Shown here piece by piece: positions 22,975 through 35,567 of a DNA stretch of 64,000 bases (position 1 is the stretch's first letter; each line of letters opens with the position of its first letter). Origin of the DNA: Acanthaster planci (taxonomy: Eukaryota > Echinodermata > Asteroidea > Valvatida > Acanthasteridae). Location: positions 368,508 to 432,507 of the forward strand of contig NW_019091378.1 in the NCBI RefSeq assembly GCF_001949145.1, written 5' to 3'. A program made the position numbers and the translations under genes. The notes under the pieces were generated by a model that saw nothing but the letters and a program-made list of their open reading frames with translations, had not been told where the DNA came from and searched no databases.

Positions 22975-22987
22975 CTTTTTATAAATA
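22975..22987. promoter_or_regulatory. Bidirectional TATA-like box
   Basis: The plus strand reads CTTTTTATAAATAG. On the minus strand this contains TATAAAAAG, placed about 25-30 bp before a plausible start near 22950 for the candidate exon at 22731-22913. On the plus strand it is TATAAATAG, facing away from the exon. TATA words are frequent by chance in AT-rich DNA. Confidence 0.3.
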
Positions 22988-24369
22988 GACAGAGAGCGAG
23001 TGGGAAGAAGCGTTGACAGTAGCTACTATTATATTTTTTCCTCTTCTCGGGTTATTCATCCGCTGAACGTGACTGTTTGGACCAGGCTTCTCTGTCGCTA
23101 CTTGGGGAGCTGGAGCTCTGGGTCTGGGTGTCCCTGCGACGACCAGCTCGGCCTATGGTACTTGGTGTTTCAGTGGATTCCGCGTGATTTTGTCATCCTT
23201 GTTGGCTGGTGTGGCGCATGCTTTTGAGGTTAATCAGACAGTTGGGAGAGGGGACTGGGGGCTATTACTCAACTGTGTACCTTGTGGCGGCTTGGCCAAT
23301 CAGGAAAGCCTTGAACAACTTTACCTTTTAAGGTACCGTGCCCATCTGCAAGCCATGTCCACGTACTCGCCAAGTTGATGCTGGGTTACAATATTGGTTG
23401 TGGCAGCACTAAACTTTAAGCGTGTTGGGTTCAATCCATTCGGATGACAACTTCACAGCTAGAAAAGTGCCACTTTGTTCAAACGATTTCCAGGAACCTT
23501 TGGAATGAATCACTGACTCGCACACTACTGATGGGGCAACTTTTTGCTGGGGTGTTGGTGTGCACTGTTGACACACATAGGTTTTGACAAAGCCTCAACA
23601 ATTAATTAAAATGTATTTTGAGGGACTAAAAGCTTGCGGAGGGATCCATCCTCCTCAGCAGTTATGGGGAGTTCTAAGCTAAACACTGGTAACATATGTA
23701 CCTTACCCATGGTATCCTTGAAAGTATCCATCAAAGAAACCTGCGCTAGGTTGGTATGCGTCATCCTCAGAATTGGCACTGTGCTAACATCAGTGAAATT
23801 CTAAGGTTTCATTTCCATTTATTTCATCATTCAGGATAATTAATGTTGTTTCCAACTGCAACCAGCTACACTTACCGACACCCACAAATTTCTGACACTG
23901 ATTTCAGCCTTGCGGTATTCCTTTTGGGGCAAACTATTCTTCAAATCCACTCTCCTTGGATCAAATTCATTTAAACCACATAGATGTACATGTATGTTTA
24001 GTCTCTGAGATGCAACCATACTGACAACTGTGAATTTTAAAAGCAGAAAAAGTAAAGGAAAGGCTACAGCTAGGGCAATAAAAGTTTTAATCTTTTGTTT
24101 TCTTTTTTCACTTGTTGGGAGGGGAGTTTATCGAAGTTAATGTTTTGTACTATTTCAAGAATGCAATAGGTGCAATTTCTGGTACTTCTCAGAATCCAAC
24201 CCTCTCATGGCTGCCCAAAGACAGTTTTGGTGGGTTTCATATACTGGTGGTTAGATGCAACAAAATCAAATGTTTGGGAATCCTGGGTACGCACACCTGG
24301 TGTACTGTTTGGAAAAAGTAATGCTTTCAAAATGGATATCAATAAGACATGTGCCTCCCCATGAACTGA
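22988..24369 (-). other. klf intron, no exon supported
   Basis: The first 250 bp are GC-richer (cgggttattcatccgctgaac, then GGAGCTGGAGCTCTGGG) and could belong to the presumed promoter at 22.98 kb. The rest is AT-rich with no gene. A GGTTCAATCC word near 23425 resembles a tRNA B box, but no A box or arm structure is evident. Confidence 0.5.
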
Positions 24370-25202
24370 CAGGGTTGGGGGTTTTTATATTTCTATATAA
24401 AAAAAATCAATTTTTTTACTTTTTTAAAGTGAAAATTGGAGACAAGTTGGCTCAATTATCTTTTCCAAAGCAAGCAAATTAGCTGCATGTGTATTAATTT
24501 TAAATCATTTATTTCTTTTGCTACAAAACTGAACAAATTTGGATTTGAATTTAGAAATGTAGGTACAAAATACTGGTATTTTACCTTGCTTTAATATGCA
24601 CAAAAAGTAGTCTCGTTTTGTTTGTAATCCAGCTCCTTTGTAATTAATAGAACATGTTGAACATTATTAAGAACATGTTGTCATTAGTTTTAGTTTCACT
24701 GCATAATGACCAAACATTTCTACTCTCAATAAAAAACGTGTACTTGTAGAGACAACAGGTTGTACAAATACACTGATATTTCACCATGTCAAAGTCTGAA
24801 GTGGTCAATTTAAACGAAGTGAAATTAAATCATGACTATAAACCCTTCACATCAAATTCATTCACTTAATCGAAAAAGCTGATTAAAATTGAAACAAGTG
24901 GATTGAATTGAACAAAAAATCCTGCCAACCCAGACTGTGTGTAAAGCACGTGCATTCATACTTTTTATCAATATGCAGAACTGAAAGGCTCAAAGGGGGG
25001 GATTTGTTGTTAAAAATGTGCAAAACATGTAAAAAAAGAAACCAATCAGTTGAAAAGAATTTAAAAATTGAAAGATATTTGCCTTTTTACATAAAAAAAG
25101 TAAAAATGTTGATTTAAATAAGTGATTTTTTTTAATCCTTTGATTTAAATCATGATTTAAATCAGTGACTTAAATCAAGGTGATTTAAATCAGCCAACCC
25201 TG
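24370..25202. mobile_element. hAT-like non-autonomous element with TTTAAATC palindromes
   Basis: The left end is CAGGGTTGG (24370-24378) and the right end, read inward, CAGGGTTGGCTGATTTAAAT. The flanks tgaactga (24362-24369) and agaattga (25203-25210) match at 6 of 8, compatible with an aged 8-bp target duplication. The right 90 bp carry repeated GATTTAAATC palindromes with diverged relatives inside. The 833-bp interior is very AT-rich and shows no transposase. The internal CCTGCCAACCCAG at 24921 may be an older end, so two nested insertions are possible. Confidence 0.65.
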
Positions 25203-25940
25203 AGAATTGATGCTGTTGCCACATTGATTTTTCTATTTTATGCTGATTACCTACAAAAATGCACATGTACCGGTAGTGTAACTGAGGCGTCAAGAGGTAA
25301 TTCAGTAATGAAAACCGACAGGACATGAAGGCAATGCATAAAGACAACGCCACCTGCGATCGAAAGGCACCTCTGTGTCTCATCTAAATTTATTTTCATC
25401 TTTTGTTTCAGCAGTTCCAGGGCTATTTAACTGCCTCTTTGGTTGTTATGCTGACGAATCTTTTCACATTCATGAGCAACACTGTGATATCATCCCAGGA
25501 AGAAAGCCTCAATGTTACATTGGTTTGAACACAAAATGGATAGAAATACATGTAGGCAGGCATCAATGCCTTTCTCAGAAATGTTTTCAGTAAGTAAATT
25601 CTGGGTTCACAATTTGAACAGAAAAACCTATACACCAAACTATGTCTTCCCTGGATGACATAGCACCAACAGCACCCTCAGTCGGCCAGGAAAGCATGGA
25701 TAAGTTTTAAAGTTTTTAAAAAATGCACTTTTCCCATGCATGTAACCAAACAGGGATGGAAAACAGTTTTCATACATTGAAGAAAAGTACAAAATTGCAG
25801 AAACAACTGAGAAAAATTTATTGCAGCGACACTTTAACAGTCCAGATATGTGGCACCAGTTCATACAGGAATTATGCTAAATCTGTTATCAGAGACAGAT
25901 ATCGCCGCTGATACTAGACTTCCTAATACCTGCTTTTTGT

Positions 25941-26091
25941 CCTCCACCGATTTACATGTAATTTAACAAATGTACAAATACCCAAGTGCGGGGGAAGACC
26001 TTGAGAGAAAAATCTATGGCTCAGGTTGGGTTCGAACCCACAGCCTCTTGATTACCCTCGTAAATCTGACCCAAGCAAGCTTGCTTTTTGT
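25941..26091 (-). mobile_element. tRNA-derived SINE fragment
   Basis: The minus strand contains ATCAAGAGGCTGTGGGTTCG followed by AACCC, a complete T-arm/B-box pattern (GGGTTCGAACCC, 26028-26039), with CCTGAGCC after it as in many tRNA-derived SINEs. The sequence is flanked by a 10-bp direct repeat TGCTTTTTGT (25931-25940 and 26092-26101), a plausible target duplication. The A box and D arm are decayed, so it is not a functional tRNA gene. A diverged relative may form the core of the 62173-62429 foldback. Confidence 0.65.
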
Positions 26092-27282
26092 TTTCCTCAC
26101 CAACCCTGACAGCATGCAATCTACAGAGCTTAGCAAATGAGGTGCACAAACTGAAAATTAAGCTTCCTGATTCAGTGCTGCACCATGAGGAGCGCTTAAT
26201 GTAACTTACATATAGCTCATATCTTCAAGTGATTGGAAATTATGACTTTGTTACTGTGAAACAGGAGCCAGACGCACGGCAGATAAGCCTTTCCTTCCAT
26301 CCACTCTGCCTCTATCACCTATGTGCACAGTGTTACCTAATTCCACACGCGTAGCTGTCCAGGACATGCTTTAAAGCCTACAAGGGAGGCGAACAGAATG
26401 CCGCTTCCTGTACACCTGTTTAAACACAACAACCAGGGGAGATCGGGCACAGGCCCCCATTTTGGGGCAACTGCTCATATGGTACACACCTCAGCAAGGT
26501 AAGGGAGAGGGCAGCCAGCAGAACGCCCGCCACCCCTCGGCCTTGAACAAAACTCTCTCCCTACCCCCCCTCCCTCCTGCTCCAACGACTACTGTACTTG
26601 TCACTGCCAATAAGTAGCCTTGTTAGCAAACCGGGATTATCTGCCTTCAAATACGCTGCCTTATCTCTCTTCCAGAGTGTACTAGGAGCTATCCGGTCTC
26701 AATTCCAGTGATTTATGAAGCTTGGGAACATGTGCAACTACACTGAGCGTCAGCCTTCCTTTAATCTGTGATTAGGGGGCTCAGCTGTTTGCAGTTTCAC
26801 ACAGGATGTATTGAATATACTGCACCTTCCACCAAACCAACAGAAAAGGAAAATTATCTCCGAAATCAAGAAAACACAAAGCACAGGTTTTATTGTTTTG
26901 AGTGCAAGTTACAAATCTCCACTAATGTTACAGTTTCTGAGCAGTAACAAGACCAGTCGGGACTCATACACAAAAAAAAAATGGCCTCCTTAGAAGACAT
27001 CAAGGACTTACGAGCCCTTGGAAATTATCGTTAATTTCCTGATATTTCAGCTAACAGGGTATCAAGTAAGTCATTGATGAATACACGCTGAGTTTAATTT
27101 CCCTTTTGAGGGAGGGTGCGGTAGGCTGGATAGCACTATGGTAAACACCAGGAACTTCAATGCCACTGATGGGTGTAAAACCACATGGGCCTTCCTCCCC
27201 CCCTTCCCCTTACCCCATCTGCTCATGAAGCCTGTGACAAGAATTGTCTGTGACGACTGCTGAGATCCCCAATTTGGTGCCC

Positions 27283-27301
27283 CTTCCTCCCAGGGAGGAA
27301 G
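27283..27301. repeat. Perfect 9-bp palindrome, 1-nt centre
   Basis: CTTCCTCCC, A, GGGAGGAAG. It is a purine/pyrimidine mirror-like hairpin inside intron sequence; function unknown. Confidence 0.5.
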
Positions 27302-29638
27302 ACACCCCTAAAAACAGAAACCAGTGAAGGGTCCCAGCAAATTGGACCAGGTGGCTGCAGGGCAAACTATGTGCATCACAGGGGTCGACCAGAAATGGTG
27401 GGTGGCAGGCGTTACCTGTTATTGGGCCCGCTTGGTACCTATGGCACGCAACTCCTCCACCAGATGATTCACAATATCCTCTGCCCTTTATTTAATTGGA
27501 GGGGCCAAGGGGGGGGTTCAGGGAGATTGGGGTGTTTAGCATGCCATTAGCACTCCAATCAAAGTTTCTTACTTAGCAATAAGGATAAAGAAAAGGTGAG
27601 ATGTCAAGATGGCTTTCGTCTTGCCCACAAAGCATGTCATGCCCAATCACAGCATACCCAAATATAGAAAAAATTCTATGCCGGTGAAGAAAACTTCAAT
27701 ATAGTTTTAAGAGTGAAAATGAAAATCCTGCATTTTTAAGTTAAACTTTTTCACGTTTTCTAATTGGCCCTCTGTAATTATTCCACTGGAATGACTGACC
27801 CATGACCACCTCCCCCCCCCTTTGCTATCTCAGTATTTAGCACTTCCAGTTTTGGGCATGCGTAACACAGAAAGAAGGCTAATTTTAGAAGTGCCAAAGT
27901 TGGCTGAGCATTTGCATCAAATGAAACACAGGTTTGATTTTTATAAATACTTTGGTCCAAGTGTGGAAAGATACGAATAAAAACCCTCAACCACAAAACG
28001 TCGCTGTGCTGTCACTCTGACATTGACTGATGATTTGAAGGAAATGCCTGTTTCTCCTAAACATTTGGAAGGGAAAAAGTGCAACCTTTGAAGAAAGTGA
28101 GAGACAGAGAGCAAAAATGGTGAGGTAAGATGAAATCAGAAACAGAAAGTCAAGGATGGGCCTTATTACAGCCACTTGCCTGATGATAATGTAGCAATCT
28201 GGCCAATGGTACATGTACATGCATGCAACGGACTCAGCAAAGACTCTGCTACTGCGAGTAATAGGCTGACAACCTAGCCAATCCAAGCCAATCAAAGATA
28301 CCTGGCTGAATACTAAAAGAACTATTGCCATGTCTGGAGAAGCCACAAAAGCATGTCCCATCCAGGTGTCATTCTCTCCTCGGCTCTCATTGGCCCATGT
28401 CTCGGTAATTGGCATCGGGTGTGTTAGTGTAGGCCTGCTACCCTGAGCGCTGACCTATCTTCCTCTAGGCCTGCCCCTTGGCACATTGTTTTCCTTTCGG
28501 TGTATCAGGTTACCCACTGCTCTACTTGACTAAGCCCTAACAAAATGACCCCAAGCCACAAAAAGGGTACTCAGGAGTACTGAGGAACACAAGGATTTAT
28601 GACAGCAAAAAAGAGCATAAGAATAAGAAAACTATCCAACAAGCATTGACCAAAGGTATGTATATCCAAGGCAGAGTCTATTTGCTGTCAGAAAACAGAG
28701 AAATTTAAGTCTTTTGCCAAACACTTAACAGAAGAAAACCATTTGAAATTAGCAGTGATATTTTAAAGATAAAAATACAAGGTTTTGTACTGGAGACCAA
28801 ACACTATCGATTCGGTTTTTTTCATTTTTCTATCAGGAAGAAGCTTTTGGTGGAACAGCAGGCATTCTGCACAGCCTGAATCAGTGGCCTGGTCACCTCA
28901 AATGTTGATCCTCACAAGGTCATCAATGTCCAAGAGGGGACTGAGACAAGACACTTGTGTGCAAGCCTTCCAACGGCCAGATATGAAATCGATCTGGACT
29001 GCGTTACATCCTGCATGGCACTATCAATGACACATGCAGATTATGCCATCATTCAACAGTCCTAATCTAAGTGGATCAGCCAAATGTTCTGATAGGAGGA
29101 GATTCATCTGGGCCACACGGGCCTTCCACCTGGGGGACTAGAAACGGTACCCCTTTCAGCATCAATTTCGTCACTTTGGGCGTCTGGCACATGTACGGTA
29201 CATGTTCCATAGAGTCTCCACAACAGACAGGCTGGAATAAGGCCCCATGTCAAAAATGGGCTTCTACAACTACAGTTGTCAGCATGGGGCCACATGTTTA
29301 CATCTGGCAAAGACCAAGCTCTAGTAAAAGACAAAAGACTTGGATGTGGCCTTAGAATGCACCCAGGTCTCCGTCACAGAGAATCTATTCTGAAAAATGC
29401 CCATGACGGGTTGACTCGGAAGGCAGGTGCTTTATGCATGCAAGTTGCAAATAATGCTAGTTTATGGAAAGACTCCTGTCTAAAATAGGGCTGAGGGAGC
29501 AAATGCAGGGTTTGAGACAAATGAGACAACTACCCTCAAGCCAGCATTATTACAGATTACCCAAAGGAGACCAGTCTTGAGCATTGATACTTGGTCAATT
29601 TAAAATGTCAAATTTAATCAAGAGCATTTCATAAACAA

Positions 29639-29745
29639 TGATCCAATCTGGTCCACTACCATGTGATCTGATCTGATCCAATCCCATCCAGTCCAATCTA
29701 ATCTGATCCCATCTGATCCAAAACAATCCATTCCAATCCAAACAA
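29639..29745. repeat. Degenerate GATCCAATCT simple repeat
   Basis: The words gatccaatct, gatctgatcc, catccagtcc and aatctaatct recur at 5-10 bp spacing for about 100 bp. It is a decayed short-period tandem repeat. Confidence 0.8.
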
Positions 29746-32700
29746 TAATCCTATGAGGTCCACATACATGTATTGCAATTCATTTGGCTGTTGAGGCACC
29801 CAAAACATTTTTTCCAACAATAAAGTGTCCTGCTCAAGGACACAATTTTTTTAATCGTCAAAAATGCACCGTGGATACAGGGGCCAAAAGCTTGTACCAA
29901 TAAGGGTACCATCCACAATGCCATTCAGTATCATTCAGTTAATCACTTGTGACTGAACCGGTTCTCTGCTCGTTTAAATGAGCACTTTAATTTGCAAAGT
30001 AGACTTTGCTAAGGTTTTTAATCCTCAATATGACGACCCAACACGTGTAACTCCACAAAACTACTCACTTACCAGCAGTAAAGACAGGATTATGAGCTGA
30101 GTCATTAATTTCCATCTGCTAGACCTTTTGACTGATGAGGAAACTTCAAAGTCAAAACTGACAAGAAAATTGTCTACTTGATGTCTGAACATCTGAACAT
30201 GGTTCACAAAGATCAGACACTGTTGTACTAGTCTTAACGATTTCCTGATGTCTGAAGTTTAGAGACCCTTTAATTGATTTTGTCTTAAAAAAGGAAAAAC
30301 AAAGCAAGCTAAGCTAAGTCCAGCAAGATTTCCACCAGCAGTTCTTGTCACTCTTATTGTATTCCAACAATCTTCACTTTTACAACATTTGACACGGCGG
30401 GGTGAAAGCTACCTTAGATTAGGAACTCGCCTTAAATTGACTGTGTGAACTTGCGCGCAAAAAAACTGTCTGGTCACTGCAATGCTTGTTAACATGTCTA
30501 AGTAATAAACGCTAACACCAACTGGCAGGGAGTGTTCAAAGATGGGTTAATTTATAAACCCTGCATCCGTTTGATGCGCACCCTGTAGAGGGTGATATCT
30601 GCTGGTTCCCCCATCATGTCCGTGAGTGCATGACCGAAGCTGTAACTTTCAAGGTAGCGAGTGAAATGAGGGCATGCAGTGGCTACACGCAAAGCATTCA
30701 TTCACTTAAGCAATCGTCGCAAACCTCATATGGTGAACTTTCTGACCACGGACATCCACGGGCAATGTTTTCTCTCAGGATGTGAGACAAGCAAACGTTT
30801 CCACACTTCCATATCTAGCCAGAGACCGTGTCCAGCAACGGCCCTCCAGTGCCATGTACATCAAACAAAATAGAAAGTTTTCAGAAACGCCATCAGGGAA
30901 ACACATGTTTCGACTCGGATTACCTTATCCCCACCAGTGCAAAACGAACATTCTCAAAGTGAGAGGATTTGTCGAATAATGCGACCTCATGGACTTGTAT
31001 TTGAACTTGGAGGTAAAAATAATGCCCCCGTTGAACATTCTTCTGTTTATCTTTGCCTATCATCCTGAATCAGACTCAGAAGATCAAGCATAAGGTAAGC
31101 AACAAAAGCTGCCAATTTCTTCAGTAAACTATGACTCTGCTTCTTTCTTCAAATGGTGCCCCACACAACAATGGCAAACTTGATCAATTACATAGCATCC
31201 CAGTGACCTTTCTCTTGTTTTTTTGGAGGATTTTGAAGTCGGACTTTTGGATCCCAAAGAGGTGTTCGTATTTATAGCCCCCAGACCCTGACTCAGAAGT
31301 CGGGGCTTCATGGATTAGGATGGGACTATATTTAAAGTGTCACAGCTATGGACATGTTTCAAGAGCATGACTCGACACCTTCAGAGATCAGCTTTGCTTA
31401 ACGCCAGCATCAGCAAATTGTGCTCCACTATTAACATCAGGAAGAGCTCTTCAAAAACTACTGTGATTCCAAGCCGCCAAAGGCAGACCTTTGCCTTTCT
31501 CACAATTTTCGCAAGCCTTCACCATCTTGAGTGATCATGTTTTTTTTAGCATGCTCTGCTTTCCAGCAGAGACTTGCTACAAAAATGCATATCATCCATA
31601 ATATCCGTAACATACAATTACGCGTTACGCATAATGCCCATACACTTGTGACATGATTTTGAAACTGAGCAGACACACACAAAATTAACTCACGTCATGA
31701 ACACAGAAGAAATATCTTTTAAAAACTGCCTTAAAAGACCGCACTGTGAACTGAGGTGTTACTTCCACACAGGCTACCCTTTCCTGAACCTTTTCTTCTT
31801 TTTTTTTTAAATCTGCAACTCGAGCTCAAAGAAAGGAGAGAGAAAAAAAGGGAGGTTTCCCTAGAGGAACCACAAAAACACTTCTGTTCCTGCTCCAATC
31901 TGCGTCACTTTGCCCATGAGGGAGGTAGAGTAGGAGTGTGAAGTAACACAGGCTTGGGGATTCTGATGAGCCTACTCCTATTTCATGTCCGTATTAAAGA
32001 GCTCGGTAGTAGTAATGAAAGGCAAAGAATTTAAAATAAGCTAACAGAATATGCGAAAAAATTCAACCACATGTACAACCGTCCAAAATCCGACCAGGGG
32101 TTTTTGGAGGACTTTGCAGGACTGGAGAAAGATGGAGCCCAGCCTCTAATTGCTTTGCATAGGGCTTGACCAGGATGCACAGGTGTTAGTTTAAACTTGC
32201 CTCTAGGCATGTCTAAGGAGGCCAGCAGCTAGCGGCTGTATGCTTCCCACAGACGTGTTACTGCCAGCTGCAGCCAGGATACATTCTGACGTACACATGC
32301 ACATCTTGCCTTTGAATTTGGCTGTGTCTAAGACTGGCACTTTCCTGTACCTGAATCTACTGCACATGTAACTCTGATTGCATTCAGCATTGGCAAACAT
32401 TTTTGCAAGTGGGGCGAAGGGCAGCGAGATAGCACAGTACAAGCAACGCAACTGATCATGATTTTGTGACTGTTTCAAACAGCTTGGGAGAACAGAGAAG
32501 GCACCGAAAAAAACTGCATCCTTCTGAAAGGTCAGGAAGCAACAGCGCCCCACTCCTTGGGGCTCCCACCACCAGCTACGAATACATCTGGAGGAGCTCC
32601 GTTTTTGGCCAAAACAGTGAGGCAGATATCTTGAATAATAACTCCAGCAATCATTCAGCTATAACTGGGTTGTTCCATGAGTGTATATTATCCTTCTATG

Positions 32701-33327
32701 AGGCATGCAAATGCATCCTAAGCCATGGCACACCTGAAAGCTTCCCCAGCAGTAGGAATAATAACATGTCTCAGTCCCTCTGTATCACACACCTACAGAA
32801 AGGTATCAGACTCAGACTTTGTGGTTTGTGAATTACAAATAGGTCAGGGAATGGGAAAAATTCAAACATTGTGCCTATCGTCAATTTTCCCACAGTTGTG
32901 CAGTGCCAAATGGCCTTCGCTGGAAAATACACCGTGACAAATGTACAGCAGCCCGAAGGCTTGCTTCAAGCACATGGGTTTCAGAGCAAGAGTGAGTGGG
33001 GAGAGAAGTACATGTATGCAGTAGGCCTCAGCCTATGCTTTGGCCACAGATTCAGCGATATAGTGAACAAATCATACCCGTGTGTGGTTTCCCCACACGG
33101 CGGTCATTTTCAAATCAGACGGACTTTTGTGTGGCGATTACACTGCTGGATCCAAACTCGGTGGAGCCACAGAGTGTGTGGTTTAAAGTGCAGTGTTTGA
33201 AAGTTACAGCTGCAGCTGGAAATAAACCCATCTGCCTGTGGGAGCTTCTAGTTAACGACTGCAGCACACTGACATGTGCAACCACCAATACAGTAAGTTG
33301 AATTGGACCAGGGCAAGAAGTCCCAAG

Positions 33328-33364
33328 GAAACGAAAAACAAAAACAAACAAAAAACACACAAAC
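33328..33364. repeat. A-rich CAAA tract
   Basis: A-rich repeats of the form AAACAAAAACAAACAAAA. It could be the remnant tail of a retroposed sequence, but no adjoining SINE or LINE body is recognised. Confidence 0.6.
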
Positions 33365-34034
33365 CGACCCCATCACTGGGCCATATTAACTAGGCAAGGA
33401 TGATTTGCCACAAAATAGATGACAAAGCTTTGGGGATCTTGGTAAATGCTAGAAACCTCGAACAGTACCTTCCACCTTGGAAATAGAAATAGGCTTACTG
33501 CTGCTAGCGGCCAAGGTTGGCCTACGTGAGATGCTAATCTCACAACAGGAAACACAGGGAACTGAGTAGCGCAAACAGATGCAATTCAAGGAAAGGAAAT
33601 GTTACACACGGGCATTTGACTGATCAGAGCCATCTACACCGTAAAATCCATGGCTGCATGAATTCATCCTTTTTTCTCTAAATAATCTTTCATTTTGGCA
33701 CAAGTGGAAATGAACCATTTATGAAGGGAAAAAATATATGTGTCCCAGCTGGACATTGCCAAATCCTTAGAGGAAATGGAGTTTGCTATGACTGAATAAT
33801 GAAGTACAAACTGGTAACAGCTTTCAAGGGTGCTAAGCTGATGTGTTTAGTATTTTTGCAACAACAGAAAGAAGAATACTGAAATCCTTTCCTTCATGCA
33901 CAATGCATGGACCCTTAATTTCAGAAGCCATCAACTTGTCCAGATTTCCTGCAATGCCTTGCAGCATTCATGTTCCCTAGACTACAAAGTCTGCTTCATC
34001 TCAATTCTTTCCGGTTTCCTGGTGGCTGTCTCTT

Positions 34035-34096
34035 TGGGGAGGAGTATGGGGGAGGGGAGGAGAAGGGGGGAGGGGAGGAGAAGGGGAGGGGGAGAG
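34035..34096. repeat. G-rich purine minisatellite
   Basis: Two near-identical copies of about 25 bp containing GGGGGAGGGGAGGAGAAGGG follow each other in an all-purine tract. Four or more G-runs with short spacers fit a G-quadruplex pattern on the plus strand. Confidence 0.8.
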
Positions 34097-35537
34097 AACG
34101 CTCACGGGATACCAGTTTCATGAAATAAAATCCCAAGTTCCCACTGTATAACATATGATGAAACAACTGGTTCCAGCCCGGCTGGCCTCTGGTGACAGAG
34201 TACAATTCAAACACTCATATGGTGCACAAAGATGTCAGTGGTGAAATTATACATCTGGCACTAGAGTGCAGTATCACTACAAAGTGACTGCCTCTTTGAA
34301 ACAACCCCCATTAAAAAGTAATGGGAAAAAATTACACAGATAAAGCATATCAAAATGAATTGCTTTTCAAGTAGAATATGAACATACGATGTCCCAAATA
34401 CATGTAGATACAATGTATGCACTGATTTTTGATAAGCTTTTAGACTCACATTGTGATTTCTAATCACTCGGGCTCAATGTTCAAAGGGTTGATTTTGTGT
34501 CAGTAATGCTTGTTGAGCAGACGGCATCTGCGCCAAATACAGACACTGAACAGCCGTAGGGGTGATGCAAAGAGGGGTGCCAACCGGTGACAAAGTCACG
34601 CTGATTACTGGCATTAGCACCGGCACCCACAAAACAACAACAGTCTGGCGAGCAATCCTCGCTACACCAAAATTGTCATCCTGCGTAAAACTGCGTAACA
34701 TGACAAGGGGCAGGATCAGGCGCGACAGTTGACTCCTTGAACTGCACGCTGGCAGCTGACGCATCTTCCTCGTCAATTTCTTGTGGAATTCTGGGTTTGT
34801 TCTCCCCCCCTCAAAAAAAACCTGGAGGCTTGACATTGTACAACAAATGACGAGTTTCACTTGTAAAAATATCCCCAAATTTTGTCGTTGAAAGACAGCA
34901 CTCTTGAACTAACCCTCTCTCATCGGTTCAGTCTCAATGGATGCAGACTCAGGGAACTACATGTAGTTCACCAAGTTTGCGAGTGCATTTCAATCCATTT
35001 CAGTCTGGCAAGGAATCTCGAAGAAAAATGCAAGCCTTCTCTACAACTGTATGCACAGAGCACACAGGGATGTTCCCAGAGAACGGGGCATACACCGTAC
35101 CACTGACTTTTGGGCAGAAATTTGAACCGAAGTTTTGTCTGGATTGAGGCCTGAGTTAAACAAACGTAAAAACTCAAGTGATAGCTCCAATGATCTTAAG
35201 AGGGAATTTTCCACGATGACATTATCTAGGTCTAGTTTATTTAAAGAGTGCGGAATGCATTTATTCTATAACACCACCAGGCTTGACAGAACGACCATTT
35301 CTAAATGAGCAAGAGTGGCAAATCAGAGATTTTTTGACTGGAGCGAGTGCTGACATAGCATTCAAGTTCAAAACTCTGAAAATGTAATTTTGATTCAATT
35401 ACTACAGCCCAGATTAGTTTGATTCCAAAAGGATGGTGACTCAAACTTGGCGTCATCGTGCTCCCCTGCAGTCCCCCCCTCCCCCGAAACTTGGCCCTGA
35501 GCAAACTCTTAAAACCAGTTGACTTCAATCCAAATCA

Positions 35538-35567
35538 CCCCGGCGGAATATTTGTAAAGCCGGGGAA
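35538..35567. repeat. GC hairpin in a CpG-richer intronic patch
   Basis: CCCCGGC and GCCGGGG are exact arms around an AT-rich loop (ggaatatttgtaaa). They are followed by GCGGCGGCGTG (35576-35586). The patch stands out from AT-rich surroundings. Confidence 0.5.

Noticed and set aside
23413-23440. GGTTCAATCC as a tRNA or SINE B box
   Set aside because: No A box at the right spacing and no foldable arms, so a single 10-mer is not enough.
27987-28415. 142-codon minus-strand frame with hydrophobic stretches
   Set aside because: It could suggest membrane segments, but its length is within chance expectation and there is no homology or gene structure around it.
34474-34878. 134-codon minus-strand frame with a VVV.PV.MPV-like stretch
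   Set aside because: I considered it as the missing KLF central region (PVVVQ type). The match is only a few hydrophobic residues, and it lies on the wrong side of the PVDLS exon to be placed between PVDLS and the fingers.
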